Shown here: one piece after another, positions 8,615 to 18,007 of the stretch
Layout of the letters: each line of letters opens with the position of its first letter
Position numbering within the stretch: the stretch's first letter is position 1
Assembly (NCBI GenBank): GCA_020635535.1
Contig: JACJZP010000010.1
Coordinates: 45,070 to 109,069, forward strand
DNA length: 64,000 bases
From: Flavobacteriales bacterium
Lineage (GTDB): Bacteria > Bacteroidota > Bacteroidia > UBA10329
Reading direction: 5' to 3'
Made by a program: the position numbers and the translations under genes
The notes under the pieces: generated by a model
Told to the model about the DNA's origin: nothing
Seen by the model: the letters and a program-made list of their open reading frames with translations, nothing else
Databases searched by the model: none

Positions 8615-9645
8615 AGAACCGTGACGGTCTTTTCCGTGGGTTCAGTCATCTTCCCGATTTTCCAAATCATCTGCTTTTTTGATTCGGCCAATTGCAAAAA
8701 TTGCGTTTCGGCTTCAGGCCGAACACACATCAGCAATCCGCCACTCGTCTGTGGATCACACAGCGTGAACAGTTGCTCTCCGCTCAATTGACTGACCTTC
8801 GAAGAATAGGTGCTGAAATTCTTCATGGTCATGTCCGGGTAAATGAATTGATCGAGATACGTTTTCAAATTCTCAATCAATGGCACGGTAGAGTATGTTA
8901 TTTCAGCCGAAACACTACTCCCTTCGCAAACCTCAATCAGGTGCCCTAAAAGCCCAAACCCAGTTATGTCCGTCATGGCGGTAACGCCAGCTAATTCGGA
9001 AGCAACAGAACCGAATTGATTGAGCGTTTTCATTTGGTCCACGGCACGTTGATGGTCGGTTTTATCAGCCTTGCCGCGTTTCTGTGCCGCACTCAGAATT
9101 CCCACGCCCAATGGCTTGGTCAGATAAAGCAAATCTCCAGCTTTGGCAGCATCGTTCCGCTTCAAGTTTTCAAACGAAACTCTTCCGGTTACCGAAAGGC
9201 CAAAGATGGGTTCGGGCGAATCGATGCTGTGTCCGCCAGCCAGTGGAATGCCCGCTTTTTCGCAGATGGAACGTGCGCCCTCCATCACTTTTTGTGCAAC
9301 GGAAGTTGGGAGTTTATCTACGGGCCAACCGAGCAGTGCAATAGCCATTAAAGGCTCTCCGCCCATGGCGTAAACATCAGATAAAGCATTGGCTGAAGCG
9401 ATTGCCCCGAAGTCGAATGCGTCATCTACAATCGGCATGAAGAAATCGGCAGTACTGATGATGGCTTCCTTATCATTGATTCGGTACACGGCCGCATCAT
9501 CTTTGGTGGCGTTACCGACCAATAGGTTAGGGAAGTCTGTTTGCTTGGTATCGGTTTGAAGAATCTGCCCCAAAACCTGAGGCGATATTTTGCAACCGCA
9601 GCCAGAACCGTGCGAATATTGAGTGAGTTTTATTTCTTCGTTCAT
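8611..9645 (-). CDS. selD: Selenide, water dikinase (selenophosphate synthase)
   Basis: 344 residues. SelD makes selenophosphate from selenide and ATP in the cytoplasm. The N-terminal catalytic region reads YSHGSGCGCKISP (residues 10-22), with Cys16, Cys18 and Lys19 in the expected place; it is the cysteine form, not selenocysteine. Metal/ATP-binding segments follow (AVYRINDKEAIISTADFF, FGAIASANALSDVYAMGG). The start overlaps the selU stop by 4 bp, making a selU-selD operon. No selA, selB or tRNA-Sec is seen here, so the local use of selenium appears to be tRNA modification. Confidence 0.94.
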   Translation of the reverse strand: MNEEIKLTQYSHGSGCGCKISPQVLGQILQTDTKQTDFPNLLVGNATKDDAAVYRINDKEAIISTADFFMPIVDDAFDFGAIASANALSDVYAMGGEPLMAIALLGWPVDKLPTSVAQKVMEGARSICEKAGIPLAGGHSIDSPEPIFGLSVTGRVSFENLKRNDAAKAGDLLYLTKPLGVGILSAAQKRGKADKTDHQRAVDQMKTLNQFGSVASELAGVTAMTDITGFGLLGHLIEVCEGSSVSAEITYSTVPLIENLKTYLDQFIYPDMTMKNFSTYSSKVSQLSGEQLFTLCDPQTSGGLLMCVRPEAETQFLQLAESKKQMIWKIGKMTEPTEKTVTVL

Positions 9646-10670
9646 AGTCCGTTTTCGTTGGCCAACGAGATCAAACGCAAGGCGTTTTCATTGGCATCAT
9701 TCGAATTGAGCTCGAGAATCAGCGGCTTTCGTTCCAAGTATTTTTCCTGACTGTATGAATACCGCTTGTCGTAATAATTGAGTAGCACTTTAGCCACTTC
9801 GTCCAGTTTGTTTTCGTCCAAAAGTTCCAGCACGGCCTTCATGTGTTGTCCGCCAAGTTTCTGTTGGAGTTTACGGATGCTGCTTTCTAAAAGGTCCACA
9901 GGCGCAGAGCCGTAATCGTTCACCAATCTTTCAACGCGAAGAGACAACGGCAATTCGATGGCAATGGCCGCGGACGCCCTCATTTTTTGCCAAAGCGGTT
10001 GCGGCAGATAAACCTTGCCAATGGTCATTCCTTCGCGCTCAACCCATATCCTTTTTCCAGCATCAAGACGTCCCAACTCATGATGAAGGTCGTTCTGAAA
10101 CTGCTGTGAACCGGGCTGTTTGCCCAAACCAATTCCTCCGAATGCGGAACCTTTGTGATTGGCAAACCCTTCAAGGTCGAGAATCTGTTCTCCAGCATTT
10201 CGTAAAGCATGAAGAATCTCGGTTTTGCCGCTACCTGTTGGGCCATCGAGAACCACTAATTTTTCCAGATTACCGAAATCTTCCAACGCCCAATTCCGGT
10301 AAGCTTTGTACCCTCCTGTGAGCACCGAACATTGGAGTCCATTTTCCTCAAACCACCATGCAGTGCGATTACTTCGCATGCCACCTCGCCAGCAATAAAC
10401 GCCTACTTTTCCATTAACGGCAACTGACTTCGCAGAATCGGCCAAAGCTGCCATTTTCGGTTCCACGAACTCCATTCCCTTGTCAATGGCCGACTGTTGT
10501 CCCTTCTGTTTATAGATGGTGCCCACAATGGCGCGTTCATCATCTGCAAACAGCGGAATGTTGATGGCGCCCGGAATGTGACCAGTCGAAAATTCGCTGG
10601 GCGAACGAACATCAACCACTTTCAAACTGCGGGTCTGCTCAAGAAATTCGGCTGCGGGCAGGTATTCCAT
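9642..10670 (-). CDS. mnmH: tRNA 2-selenouridine synthase
   Basis: 342 residues from the ATG at 10670. MnmH (SelU, YbbB) replaces sulfur with selenium at the wobble uridine of certain tRNAs using selenophosphate. The N-terminal rhodanese domain has the active-site segment YCWRGGMRS with Cys93; the second half carries a P-loop GPTGSGKT (143-150). A TTG two codons upstream is open but would run into the divergent tex region. Operon with selD by 4-bp overlap, enzyme and donor synthesis together. Confidence 0.94.
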   Translation of the reverse strand: MEYLPAAEFLEQTRSLKVVDVRSPSEFSTGHIPGAINIPLFADDERAIVGTIYKQKGQQSAIDKGMEFVEPKMAALADSAKSVAVNGKVGVYCWRGGMRSNRTAWWFEENGLQCSVLTGGYKAYRNWALEDFGNLEKLVVLDGPTGSGKTEILHALRNAGEQILDLEGFANHKGSAFGGIGLGKQPGSQQFQNDLHHELGRLDAGKRIWVEREGMTIGKVYLPQPLWQKMRASAAIAIELPLSLRVERLVNDYGSAPVDLLESSIRKLQQKLGGQHMKAVLELLDENKLDEVAKVLLNYYDKRYSYSQEKYLERKPLILELNSNDANENALRLISLANENGL

Positions 10671-10717
10671 TGTCAATCATCAGCGAAGCTATTTCTTTAT
10701 CGGCTCAATTGCCAAGC

Positions 10718-12838
10718 ATGCAGAAAAGGATTGCCGCAGAGGTTGGATGTCGCCCAGAGCAGGTGACCAGCACGTTGAAATTGTTGGAAGGAGGCGCTAC
10801 GGTTCCGTTCATTTCCCGGTACAGGAAAGAAGCTACGGGTGGGCTGGACGAAGTGCAGATCGGGAATATCAAAGATCTGCATGAACGACTGTTGGAACTG
10901 GAAAAGAGGAGAGAAGCGATTCTTGCTTCGCTCAAAGAACAGGATGTGCTCACCAAAGAGCTTTGCGAGAAAGTGGAAGCAGCTTTGACACTTCAGGAGT
11001 TGGAAGACCTCTATTTGCCGTATCGCCCGAAGCGGAAAACGCGAGCTACCAAAGCGAAGGAACTAGGTCTGGAGCCGCTGGCCAAGATCATTATGGCACA
11101 GAATGAACGGTTCCCTGAAACGGCCGCAGCGCGCTTTGTAAAAGGCGAAGTAGGTTCAGTAGAAGAAGCACTTCAAGGGGCTCGCGACATTATTGCAGAA
11201 TGGATGAATGAGAATGCTGCGTTGCGGTCGCGGCTTCGGCAGTTGTTCTTGAAGGAAGCGACCATCACATCAAAGGGCGTAAAAGGAAAGGAAGAGGAAG
11301 GCGAGAAATTCCGTGATTATTTCAAGCACGAGGAGCAATTGAGGCGTGTTCCATCGCATCGGTTTTTGGCCATGATGCGAGGCGAGAAAGAAGGGTTCTT
11401 GCGCGTCTCCATTGCGCCTTCGGAAGAAAGTGCGCTTCAGATACTGGAACGCTTTTTTGTGAAAGGACACACTGCCAGTTCAGAGGAGGTGCGAACGGCC
11501 GCCAAAGACGCTTACAAGCGGTTGTTGCAACCATCGCTCGAAACGGAAATGCGCAGCACATTCAAAGAGCAATCTGATGAACAGGCCATCAAAGTTTTTG
11601 CAGAGAACCTGCGGCAGTTGTTGATGCTTCCTCCATTGGGCGAAAAGCGGGTGCTGGCGATCGACCCTGGTTACCGAACGGGTTGTAAAGTCGTTTGTCT
11701 GTCAGCCCAGGGCGATCTGCTGCATAACGAGAACATCTATCCGCATCCACCAAGGAACGAGCGTTCGCAAGCCATGAAAAAGCTGTCAACGCTGGTGGAG
11801 CAGCATAAAATTGAGGCAATCGCCATTGGGAACGGAACTGCAAGCCGCGAGACCGAAGCGTTGGTCAAAAGCATTCATTTTGATAGAAAAGTGCAGCTTT
11901 TTGTAGTGAATGAAGCGGGAGCATCCGTGTATTCTGCCAGCAAAGTAGCTCGCGATGAGTTCCCTCAATATGATGTAACCGTTCGTGGAGCGGTCAGCAT
12001 TGGTCGCAGATTGATCGACCCGTTGGCAGAATTGGTGAAGATCGATCCATCGGCAATCGGTGTTGGGCAATACCAGCACGATGTGGATCAGAAGATGCTG
12101 AAAACCTCCCTCGACCGTGTGACCGAAAGCTGTGTGAATCAGGTTGGCGTGAACCTGAATACAGCAAGTCAATATTTGCTCAATCAAGTTTCGGGACTTG
12201 GGCCTCAATTGGCAGAGAACATTCTCGAATTCAGAAAACAGAATGGGCCGTTTTCATCGCGCGAACAGCTGAAAGAGGTACCGCGCTTGGGCGCTAAAGC
12301 TTTCGAGCAGGCAGCAGGTTTCTTGCGGATTTCCGATGGCGAAAATCCGTTGGATAATTCAGCGGTTCATCCAGAAAGCTATTCGATTGTAAAACGAATG
12401 GCGAAAGACCTAAAAGTTTCGATGGAAGAACTGATCGGGAACGAAACACTAGTGAACTCAATTAACCTATCAAACTACGTGACAAACGAAGTGGGTTTAC
12501 CTACGCTGGAAGACATCAGAGACGAGTTGCTAAAACCCGGTCGCGATCCAAGGCGAATCATCAAACTGTTCGAATTTGACGAGAAGATCAAATCCATAAG
12601 TGACCTCGTTCCGGGAATGGAGTTGCCCGGAATCGTTACCAACATTACCGCTTTCGGAGCGTTTGTGGATGTAGGCGCAAAGCAGGACGGCCTCGTTCAC
12701 ATTTCTCATCTGGCAGATGGGTTTGTGAAGAATCCGACAGATGTGGTTTCAGTACATCAGCATGTTAAAGTGAGGGTAATGGAAGTGGATGTTGCACGTA
12801 AGCGCATTTCCCTTTCCATGAAAGGGCTTAGCGGATGA
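10718..12838 (+). CDS. tex: Tex-family RNA-binding transcription accessory protein
   Basis: About 706 residues from the ATG at 10718. Domain order is typical: N-terminal helical Tex domain (GGATVPFISRYRKEATGG), YqgF/RNase H-like domain starting with RVLAIDPGYRTGCK, helix-hairpin-helix repeats (NLNTASQYLLNQVSGLG), and a C-terminal S1 domain (GIVTNITAFGAFVDVG, then HISHLADGFV). Tex binds nucleic acids and affects transcription fidelity or survival in several bacteria. A TTG at 10670 would add 16 residues but touches the divergent mnmH start, so I prefer the ATG. The 3' end overlaps the convergent adhesin-like gene by 11 bp. Confidence 0.93.
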   Translation: MQKRIAAEVGCRPEQVTSTLKLLEGGATVPFISRYRKEATGGLDEVQIGNIKDLHERLLELEKRREAILASLKEQDVLTKELCEKVEAALTLQELEDLYLPYRPKRKTRATKAKELGLEPLAKIIMAQNERFPETAAARFVKGEVGSVEEALQGARDIIAEWMNENAALRSRLRQLFLKEATITSKGVKGKEEEGEKFRDYFKHEEQLRRVPSHRFLAMMRGEKEGFLRVSIAPSEESALQILERFFVKGHTASSEEVRTAAKDAYKRLLQPSLETEMRSTFKEQSDEQAIKVFAENLRQLLMLPPLGEKRVLAIDPGYRTGCKVVCLSAQGDLLHNENIYPHPPRNERSQAMKKLSTLVEQHKIEAIAIGNGTASRETEALVKSIHFDRKVQLFVVNEAGASVYSASKVARDEFPQYDVTVRGAVSIGRRLIDPLAELVKIDPSAIGVGQYQHDVDQKMLKTSLDRVTESCVNQVGVNLNTASQYLLNQVSGLGPQLAENILEFRKQNGPFSSREQLKEVPRLGAKAFEQAAGFLRISDGENPLDNSAVHPESYSIVKRMAKDLKVSMEELIGNETLVNSINLSNYVTNEVGLPTLEDIRDELLKPGRDPRRIIKLFEFDEKIKSISDLVPGMELPGIVTNITAFGAFVDVGAKQDGLVHISHLADGFVKNPTDVVSVHQHVKVRVMEVDVARKRISLSMKGLSG

Positions 12839-15800
12839 GCGAAACCCGCCCCAACTTTTTGTACTGCCTACCGCGGAAATCTTCATAGAGAATTTGGTAT
12901 ACATAAAGCCCGGCTTTAACATCTTTCCCCGTTTTCATATCAGTCCCATCCCAACCTACGGTCAGGTCATCGGTTGCAAATAGCTCTTTTCCCCAGCGGT
13001 CATACACTCGGAAATCAATCCAGAAGACGTCTTTGCCGAAAGCATAAAATTTGTCGTTGATGCGATCCTTGTCTGGTGTAAACGCAGATGGAACGTAAAG
13101 CGTTGTATATGGAGCAACGTAAATGGAATCAAGGATGGTGTCTGTGCAACCGAATTCATTGAATGTAACTAAGCGGATGACATGTATTCCAGAGTCGGCA
13201 TAAGCATGCGATGGATTTTGCTCGGTTGAATAAGCAGAGAAATCACCAAAGTCCCACTCCCATTCGATGGCGTTGACTGAAAGATCCTCAAAGCTTATCA
13301 GCGGCTCGATAGCGGTAGTGTATCGTGGTGTGGGCAGAAATGAGGATATAGGGCGAGAATGTACCGTTACATCATTAGATACTTGGGCGGAACAGTTCCC
13401 CCAGATCACATTCAACGTCACTTCAAAATCCCCAGGTGCAAGGTATAGAACCTGTGGTGTCTGGTCTGTAGAAGATTGGCCGTCTCCAAAACTCCACTGA
13501 TAGGTAACGCCCGTGGTTGGAGAAGATTGATTATCAAACATCATTGTGTCGCCAATACACACAGCGGTTGAGGTAAAAGCTGGTGATGGTACTGGCTCAA
13601 CAACTATTGTGGTCTGGTCAGAATTAACACAACCGTTGGCATCTGTGCCTGTAACCGTGTAGGTGAAGGAGCCCTCTCCAGATGGAGTGAAAACAGGATT
13701 AGCGATGCTGACACTGCTTAGCTGAGTTGCGGGACCCCATATATACGTGTCTGCCCCAGAAGCATTGAAAGTTGCGGTCGCATCTTCACAGATAGGTCCA
13801 TACGTACCTGCCACCACAGAAGGAAGGTCGTGAACGGTTGCTGTAATAGTTTCCGTAGTGGTACAGTTGGCATTGGAGACCGCGTATGAAAGGGTGAACG
13901 CGCCAACGCCAGATGACAATGGGGAGAATATCCCGGTCGGGTTTGTAATGCCCGTGCCTGACCATGTACCCCCGGTTGGTGTAAAACCCGCAAGGGTTTG
14001 GTCAGGGGCATCTATGCAAAGCTCAAAATCAGAACCTGGATCTACAATCGGTGCCGTAATGATATTGGTTGAAATCGGTGTGCTGGCAGTGCTTGTACAA
14101 CCATACTGAGTTGCTTCAACGGTAACACTGTTGCCCGTTACCAGCCCAGTTGTGGTCCATATTTCTGAGGGAGAGTTTTGAACCGTGGTTCCTCCATCAA
14201 AGAATTCGTAGGAGTCAAGCCCGGATGGAGAGGCAGTAAAGCTTATTGATTCCCCCGCACAGATCTCGTTATCGGGGTCTGAACTGCTCAACGTAACAAC
14301 GGGGTAAGGACTGACAATGGTGGTAATGGCATTGCTGGCACCGCCCACACACCCATCGGTACTCGTACCTATCACCGTTACTTCAGTTCCAGACACCAAA
14401 GAACTGGTCTGGTAAATATTGGAGGCGCCTGATTGCACTGAGGCCACACCTTCAAAAAACTCGTAGTCGGCAAGCCCAAGAGGCAATGCTGTAAAGATGA
14501 GCTGGTCACCATCGCAGATGCTATCATTCAGGTCTGAACTCACCAGCGTAACCACGGGAATAGGATTTACCTGGGTAACGATGGGTTGACTCGGTGTGCT
14601 ACTACAACCATTGTCGGTTGCCACCACGGTAATGCTGTTGTTTACAGGAATGGTTCCAAAGAGAATCTCGCTTGCACCACTTTGTAATGAGTTTGCACCA
14701 TTAAAGAATTCATAATTATCAAACCCGGCCGGAGACGCAGTGAACGTGATGGTTTCGCCTTCGCAGATCTCATTGTCCGGGTCATCCGAAGAGAGGGTAA
14801 CCGTTGGAATCGGATTTACAGTTGGCACTATCGTATCGCTGGGGTTTGCGAAGCAACTTCCCACAAATGCCTCAACATATATGCTATCTCCTTGCTGAAT
14901 GGTAGCGCTGGTAAATGTGTTAGAAGTTCCATTCTGAACCGAGGTGCCGTCTATGAAGAACTCGTAGTTGTCATAGGTTGCCGGATCGGCCGTGAATGTT
15001 ATCGGGTCTCCTTCGCAAATGGTGGTAGCACTGGCCGTGAGTATTACATCGTATGCGTTTGATTGTACAGTTACTTGAGTAGAGTCGGTAACTGGACCAC
15101 AACAGGCCGTAAGTACCGTTACTTTAACCCAATAGGTTCCCGGAGTGCTGAAGTAAACATCAGAAGTAGTGGTTACCGAGGGTCCAGATTCGGTCGGTGG
15201 CGATGCAACTGGACCAAAATCCCAATCATACTGACTTCCAACCAATGTGGTGCTAAACTGATTTGGACATCCAGCATCCACTGTTGGGTTTGCAGGGGTT
15301 ATGGTAGGCAGCGTTGGACCATTGTTGTAGATGCCAATGAATTCTGTGAAAGTTGTGCCAGCATAGGTAATGGTTCTTCTCCCTACAGTTGGGTAAGTAA
15401 CCACAAATGGACCATTTCCATTTGCCGTTTGCGGATTGGCTCCGGCACCGAAATTCCAAGCACCATTCCCCCCAGAAGCGGTAAAGGTGATCTCAGAATT
15501 GGTACAGCCATAATTGTCTACTGATATTACAGGAGGGTTACCGGGCACACCAGTAATTCCAGAAGTGCTTACAGCAGTTCCCGATCCCTGTTCGGCCAAT
15601 GAAGCACTCGGGCCAGTTGCTCCAGAACCCCCAGCACCACCGTTTCCGCCAGCGCCACCATTGCCACCATTTCCGCCAGAGTTGGCACTGCAAGGACCAC
15701 CTGGGCCACCAGCACCGCCCTGCCCACCGGCACCGCCCTGCCCACCGGCACCACCAACACCACCTGAACCTCCGGCACCAGCATTCAGGGCACAATCTAT

Positions 15801-16901
15801 GATATTACCATTGGCCCCGTTACTCCAAAGGAAAACAGCAAACGAACCACCGCCTCCGGTTCCGCCAGTTCCGCCAGAACCACCGGAGCCGCCACCGCCA
15901 CCGCCACCACCGGAGCCGCCAAAGTCATCTGCGCCATCGCGCTGGCGACCAGCACCGCCACCACCACCGCCACCACCACAGCCGCTACCTCCAGCGGTTC
16001 CATTTCCTCCAGCAGCTCCTGGCACAAAATAACCTGACACATAAGTTCCCTGCGGACCGATGCTGCCTGCAGAGCCGGTCGCTCCAGCACCACCGTTTGA
16101 TCCGTTGCCTCCAGGACCTCCGCCACATGACGGGTCACCAAAGAAACACCCAGCAGAACATTCTGGACCATCTGCAGTGCTACCTCCAGATCCGCCACAA
16201 CCAGCCGGTAGACCGGGAGATCCGCTAGGTTGAGGTGGGTCATGTTTTCCTCCAGGCGCACCGTTACCCCCATTGCCACCTCCAGCACCGCCCGGAGGCT
16301 GTCCTCCAGTAACGCCAGAGTTTCCGGGGCTGCCATTCGGACCTGCTTGACCTGCCTGACCTGGCTGACCTGGAAGCCCAGGACCCGCTTGGCCAGTTGT
16401 CACTTCGCATCGTATAATGTCGTAATTGGAACATGCCGCCAGATAAATTCCGTAAAGCGAGACTTCGGGCACGGTAGCATCCGCCACATTAATGGTCAGA
16501 TCCTGTAGACGGAAGCCGCTTGCATTGAGCCCAGCTAAACCCACAATGGCATTTGCTGGGGCGGGCAGTGGGTTGGACGGGGTTCGGTTCAAGATGGTGG
16601 GAGTGCCGTTGCTCTTGACCCAAGTTGACGGGTCGAACCCACCTTCTATGGTCACATTATTCGGTATGGAAATCTCATTGTTCAGCGTGTAAGTTCCAGC
16701 TGCAAGCCAAAGAATGTTGTTCGTGGCATTGGCTAATGAGAGCCCATGGCTTAAGCTGGCCGGGTTTGTTCGCGTCCCTGTTGCACCTGCAGATGCTCCA
16801 TTGGGAGCAACGTATATGATTCCGCACTCTTGACCCAACACATGGCCAAAGCCGAAAAATGCTAAGATGGCAAGTGAAATTATCGAACGTAGGGTTCTCA
16901 T
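12828..16901 (-). CDS. Giant secreted protein: pectate-lyase-like N-domain, glycine-rich segment, Ig-like/PKD repeats, T9SS type B tail
   Basis: 1357 residues. After a signal peptide (cut near residue 23), residues 28-170 resemble the start of a right-handed beta-helix (IYVAPNGASAG, LWLAAGTY, NVTIEGGFD). Residues 171-430 are glycine-rich, with Gly-X-Y triplets at 178-199, poly-Gly runs, GGX runs at 376-428, and scattered cysteines. PKD/Ig-like modules follow, including four about 85-residue repeats with an ICEGxxxxFTA start and a YEFF core (about 618-690, 700-775, 783-860, 866-945). Two PKD modules span 1107-1262. The tail 1268-1357 (LYVPSAFTPDKDRINDKF) is the CHU_C/gliding-motility sorting domain. 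Likely a surface-attached or secreted adhesin; carbohydrate activity is not shown. Confidence 0.9.
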   Translation of the reverse strand: MRTLRSIISLAILAFFGFGHVLGQECGIIYVAPNGASAGATGTRTNPASLSHGLSLANATNNILWLAAGTYTLNNEISIPNNVTIEGGFDPSTWVKSNGTPTILNRTPSNPLPAPANAIVGLAGLNASGFRLQDLTINVADATVPEVSLYGIYLAACSNYDIIRCEVTTGQAGPGLPGQPGQAGQAGPNGSPGNSGVTGGQPPGGAGGGNGGNGAPGGKHDPPQPSGSPGLPAGCGGSGGSTADGPECSAGCFFGDPSCGGGPGGNGSNGGAGATGSAGSIGPQGTYVSGYFVPGAAGGNGTAGGSGCGGGGGGGGAGRQRDGADDFGGSGGGGGGGGSGGSGGTGGTGGGGSFAVFLWSNGANGNIIDCALNAGAGGSGGVGGAGGQGGAGGQGGAGGPGGPCSANSGGNGGNGGAGGNGGAGGSGATGPSASLAEQGSGTAVSTSGITGVPGNPPVISVDNYGCTNSEITFTASGGNGAWNFGAGANPQTANGNGPFVVTYPTVGRRTITYAGTTFTEFIGIYNNGPTLPTITPANPTVDAGCPNQFSTTLVGSQYDWDFGPVASPPTESGPSVTTTSDVYFSTPGTYWVKVTVLTACCGPVTDSTQVTVQSNAYDVILTASATTICEGDPITFTADPATYDNYEFFIDGTSVQNGTSNTFTSATIQQGDSIYVEAFVGSCFANPSDTIVPTVNPIPTVTLSSDDPDNEICEGETITFTASPAGFDNYEFFNGANSLQSGASEILFGTIPVNNSITVVATDNGCSSTPSQPIVTQVNPIPVVTLVSSDLNDSICDGDQLIFTALPLGLADYEFFEGVASVQSGASNIYQTSSLVSGTEVTVIGTSTDGCVGGASNAITTIVSPYPVVTLSSSDPDNEICAGESISFTASPSGLDSYEFFDGGTTVQNSPSEIWTTTGLVTGNSVTVEATQYGCTSTASTPISTNIITAPIVDPGSDFELCIDAPDQTLAGFTPTGGTWSGTGITNPTGIFSPLSSGVGAFTLSYAVSNANCTTTETITATVHDLPSVVAGTYGPICEDATATFNASGADTYIWGPATQLSSVSIANPVFTPSGEGSFTYTVTGTDANGCVNSDQTTIVVEPVPSPAFTSTAVCIGDTMMFDNQSSPTTGVTYQWSFGDGQSSTDQTPQVLYLAPGDFEVTLNVIWGNCSAQVSNDVTVHSRPISSFLPTPRYTTAIEPLISFEDLSVNAIEWEWDFGDFSAYSTEQNPSHAYADSGIHVIRLVTFNEFGCTDTILDSIYVAPYTTLYVPSAFTPDKDRINDKFYAFGKDVFWIDFRVYDRWGKELFATDDLTVGWDGTDMKTGKDVKAGLYVYQILYEDFRGRQYKKLGRVSLIR

Positions 16902-16964
16902 TTTCGGGGTTTCAATGCACGATAGACGTACTTCCTTTTGTTCGGTTGTTCAACGCAAAATACG

Positions 16965-16986
16965 AAATGCCCCAATGGGGCGATTT
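16965..16986. promoter_or_regulatory. Inverted repeat between divergent adhesin-like and OmpA-like genes
   Basis: GCCCC-AAT-GGGGC (16969-16981) is a perfect 5-bp inverted repeat with a 3-bp centre. It is flanked outside by AAAT and ATTT with one extra base. It sits in the 176-bp divergent intergenic region, 68 bp upstream of the adhesin-like start. It could be an operator or a small RNA hairpin; nothing else in this interval is coding. Confidence 0.3.
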
Positions 16987-17040
16987 GAGCTATGAAAATA
17001 GCATAGTGGATAACATTTGATTCCGGTTATAATGCTGGCC

Positions 17041-17065
17041 TTGAACCATGATAATTTTGAACCAT
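17041..17065 (+). promoter_or_regulatory. Candidate promoter with 9-bp direct repeat upstream of the OmpA-like gene
   Basis: TAATTTTG (17052-17059) matches the -7 consensus TAnnTTTG and lies 18 bp before the ATG. The 9-mer TTGAACCAT occurs at 17041-17049 and 17057-17065, flanking and overlapping this box. No good TTG is found 19 bp upstream, so the promoter call is weaker than the others. The repeat could be a regulator site. Confidence 0.35.
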
Positions 17066-17077
17066 CAATCGTAGACT

Positions 17078-18007
17078 ATGAGCGCGAAACGAATTATACT
17101 TTTCCTATGCATTGCAGGCTTGCTTTCATCCTGTGCGTCAGTTAAGCCTTGCGGGGAACCTTACACTGAAATGCAGCAGTTTTTCCAATCGAAAAAGTTC
17201 AAAGAAGCATTTCATGAACGCGATTCCTTATGTCAACGTACAGCAGACCTGGAAGGGGTTCTTACCTCCACTGAGAAGGATCTTGAAAAGACAAAGGCCG
17301 ATCTGGCAAGTTCCAGAGCGCAGGCCGAAAACTTAGCCAAAGAACTTGAAGCAGCAAAAAGGTCATTTGAAGACCTGAAGCGTTCCTCTGGAGCACAGGT
17401 GGCGGGTCTGAGCAGCGACCTGCAGGCCAAACAGGCTGAGTTAGAAGCGAAAGAGGAATTGCTTAAGAATAGGGAAGAAAGATTGAAGATGCTGGAAGAG
17501 ATTGTTCGAAAGCAGGACGAATTGATGAACGCTCTGACCAATAGAGTTAAAGACGCTTTAACTGGCTTCGATTCTGATGAATTGAGCGTGGAAATGCGTG
17601 ATGGAAAAGTATATGTTTCAATGAGCGACAAGCTTCTCTTCAAATCGGGTAGCGATAAAGTGGAACCGAAAGGCCAAGAAGCGTTGGTGAAAATAGCGGA
17701 AGTCATGATCAAGAATCAAGACATCAACTTAGCCATTGAGGGTCATACGGATAGTATTCCGATCAAGATGAACTGTTTTGACGACAATTGGGACCTGAGC
17801 GTAGCAAGGGCAACTTCCGTGGTTCGAATTCTTACGGATAATCGCGTTGACCCGAAGCGCCTGACGGCATCAGGAAAGGGCGAATTCAGTCCAAGGGCCG
17901 ACAACTCCACAAAAGAAGGAAGGGCAAAGAACAGGAGAACAGAGGTGGTTCTTTCTCCTAAGTTGAATGAGCTGATGGAGTTATTGGGTCAATACTCGGG
18001 GCGCTAA
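17078..18007 (+). CDS. OmpA-family lipoprotein with coiled-coil stalk
   Basis: 309 residues. Lipobox LSSC (Cys19) predicts an outer-membrane lipoprotein. Residues about 45-155 are a long coiled coil (ADLEGVLTSTEKDLEKTKAD). Residues about 175-295 form an OmpA/MotB peptidoglycan-binding domain with LLFKSGSDKV, IEGHTDSIPI, the NWDLSVARA block and GRAKNRRTEVV. The design suggests a tether reaching from the outer membrane to the cell wall. It overlaps the convergent PAP2 gene by 4 bp at the 3' end. Confidence 0.92.
   Translation: MSAKRIILFLCIAGLLSSCASVKPCGEPYTEMQQFFQSKKFKEAFHERDSLCQRTADLEGVLTSTEKDLEKTKADLASSRAQAENLAKELEAAKRSFEDLKRSSGAQVAGLSSDLQAKQAELEAKEELLKNREERLKMLEEIVRKQDELMNALTNRVKDALTGFDSDELSVEMRDGKVYVSMSDKLLFKSGSDKVEPKGQEALVKIAEVMIKNQDINLAIEGHTDSIPIKMNCFDDNWDLSVARATSVVRILTDNRVDPKRLTASGKGEFSPRADNSTKEGRAKNRRTEVVLSPKLNELMELLGQYSGR

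Noticed and set aside
10670..10676. Overlapping divergent coding starts of mnmH and tex
   Set aside because: Arises only if TTG codons are used for both; the ATGs at 10670 (mnmH) and 10718 (tex) leave a normal intergenic region.
15514..16032. A 172-codon proline-rich reading frame on the plus strand
   Set aside because: It is the antisense of the glycine-rich segment (GGX codons read backwards give Pro/Ala codons). The minus-strand gene has signal peptide, domains and sorting tail; this frame has none.
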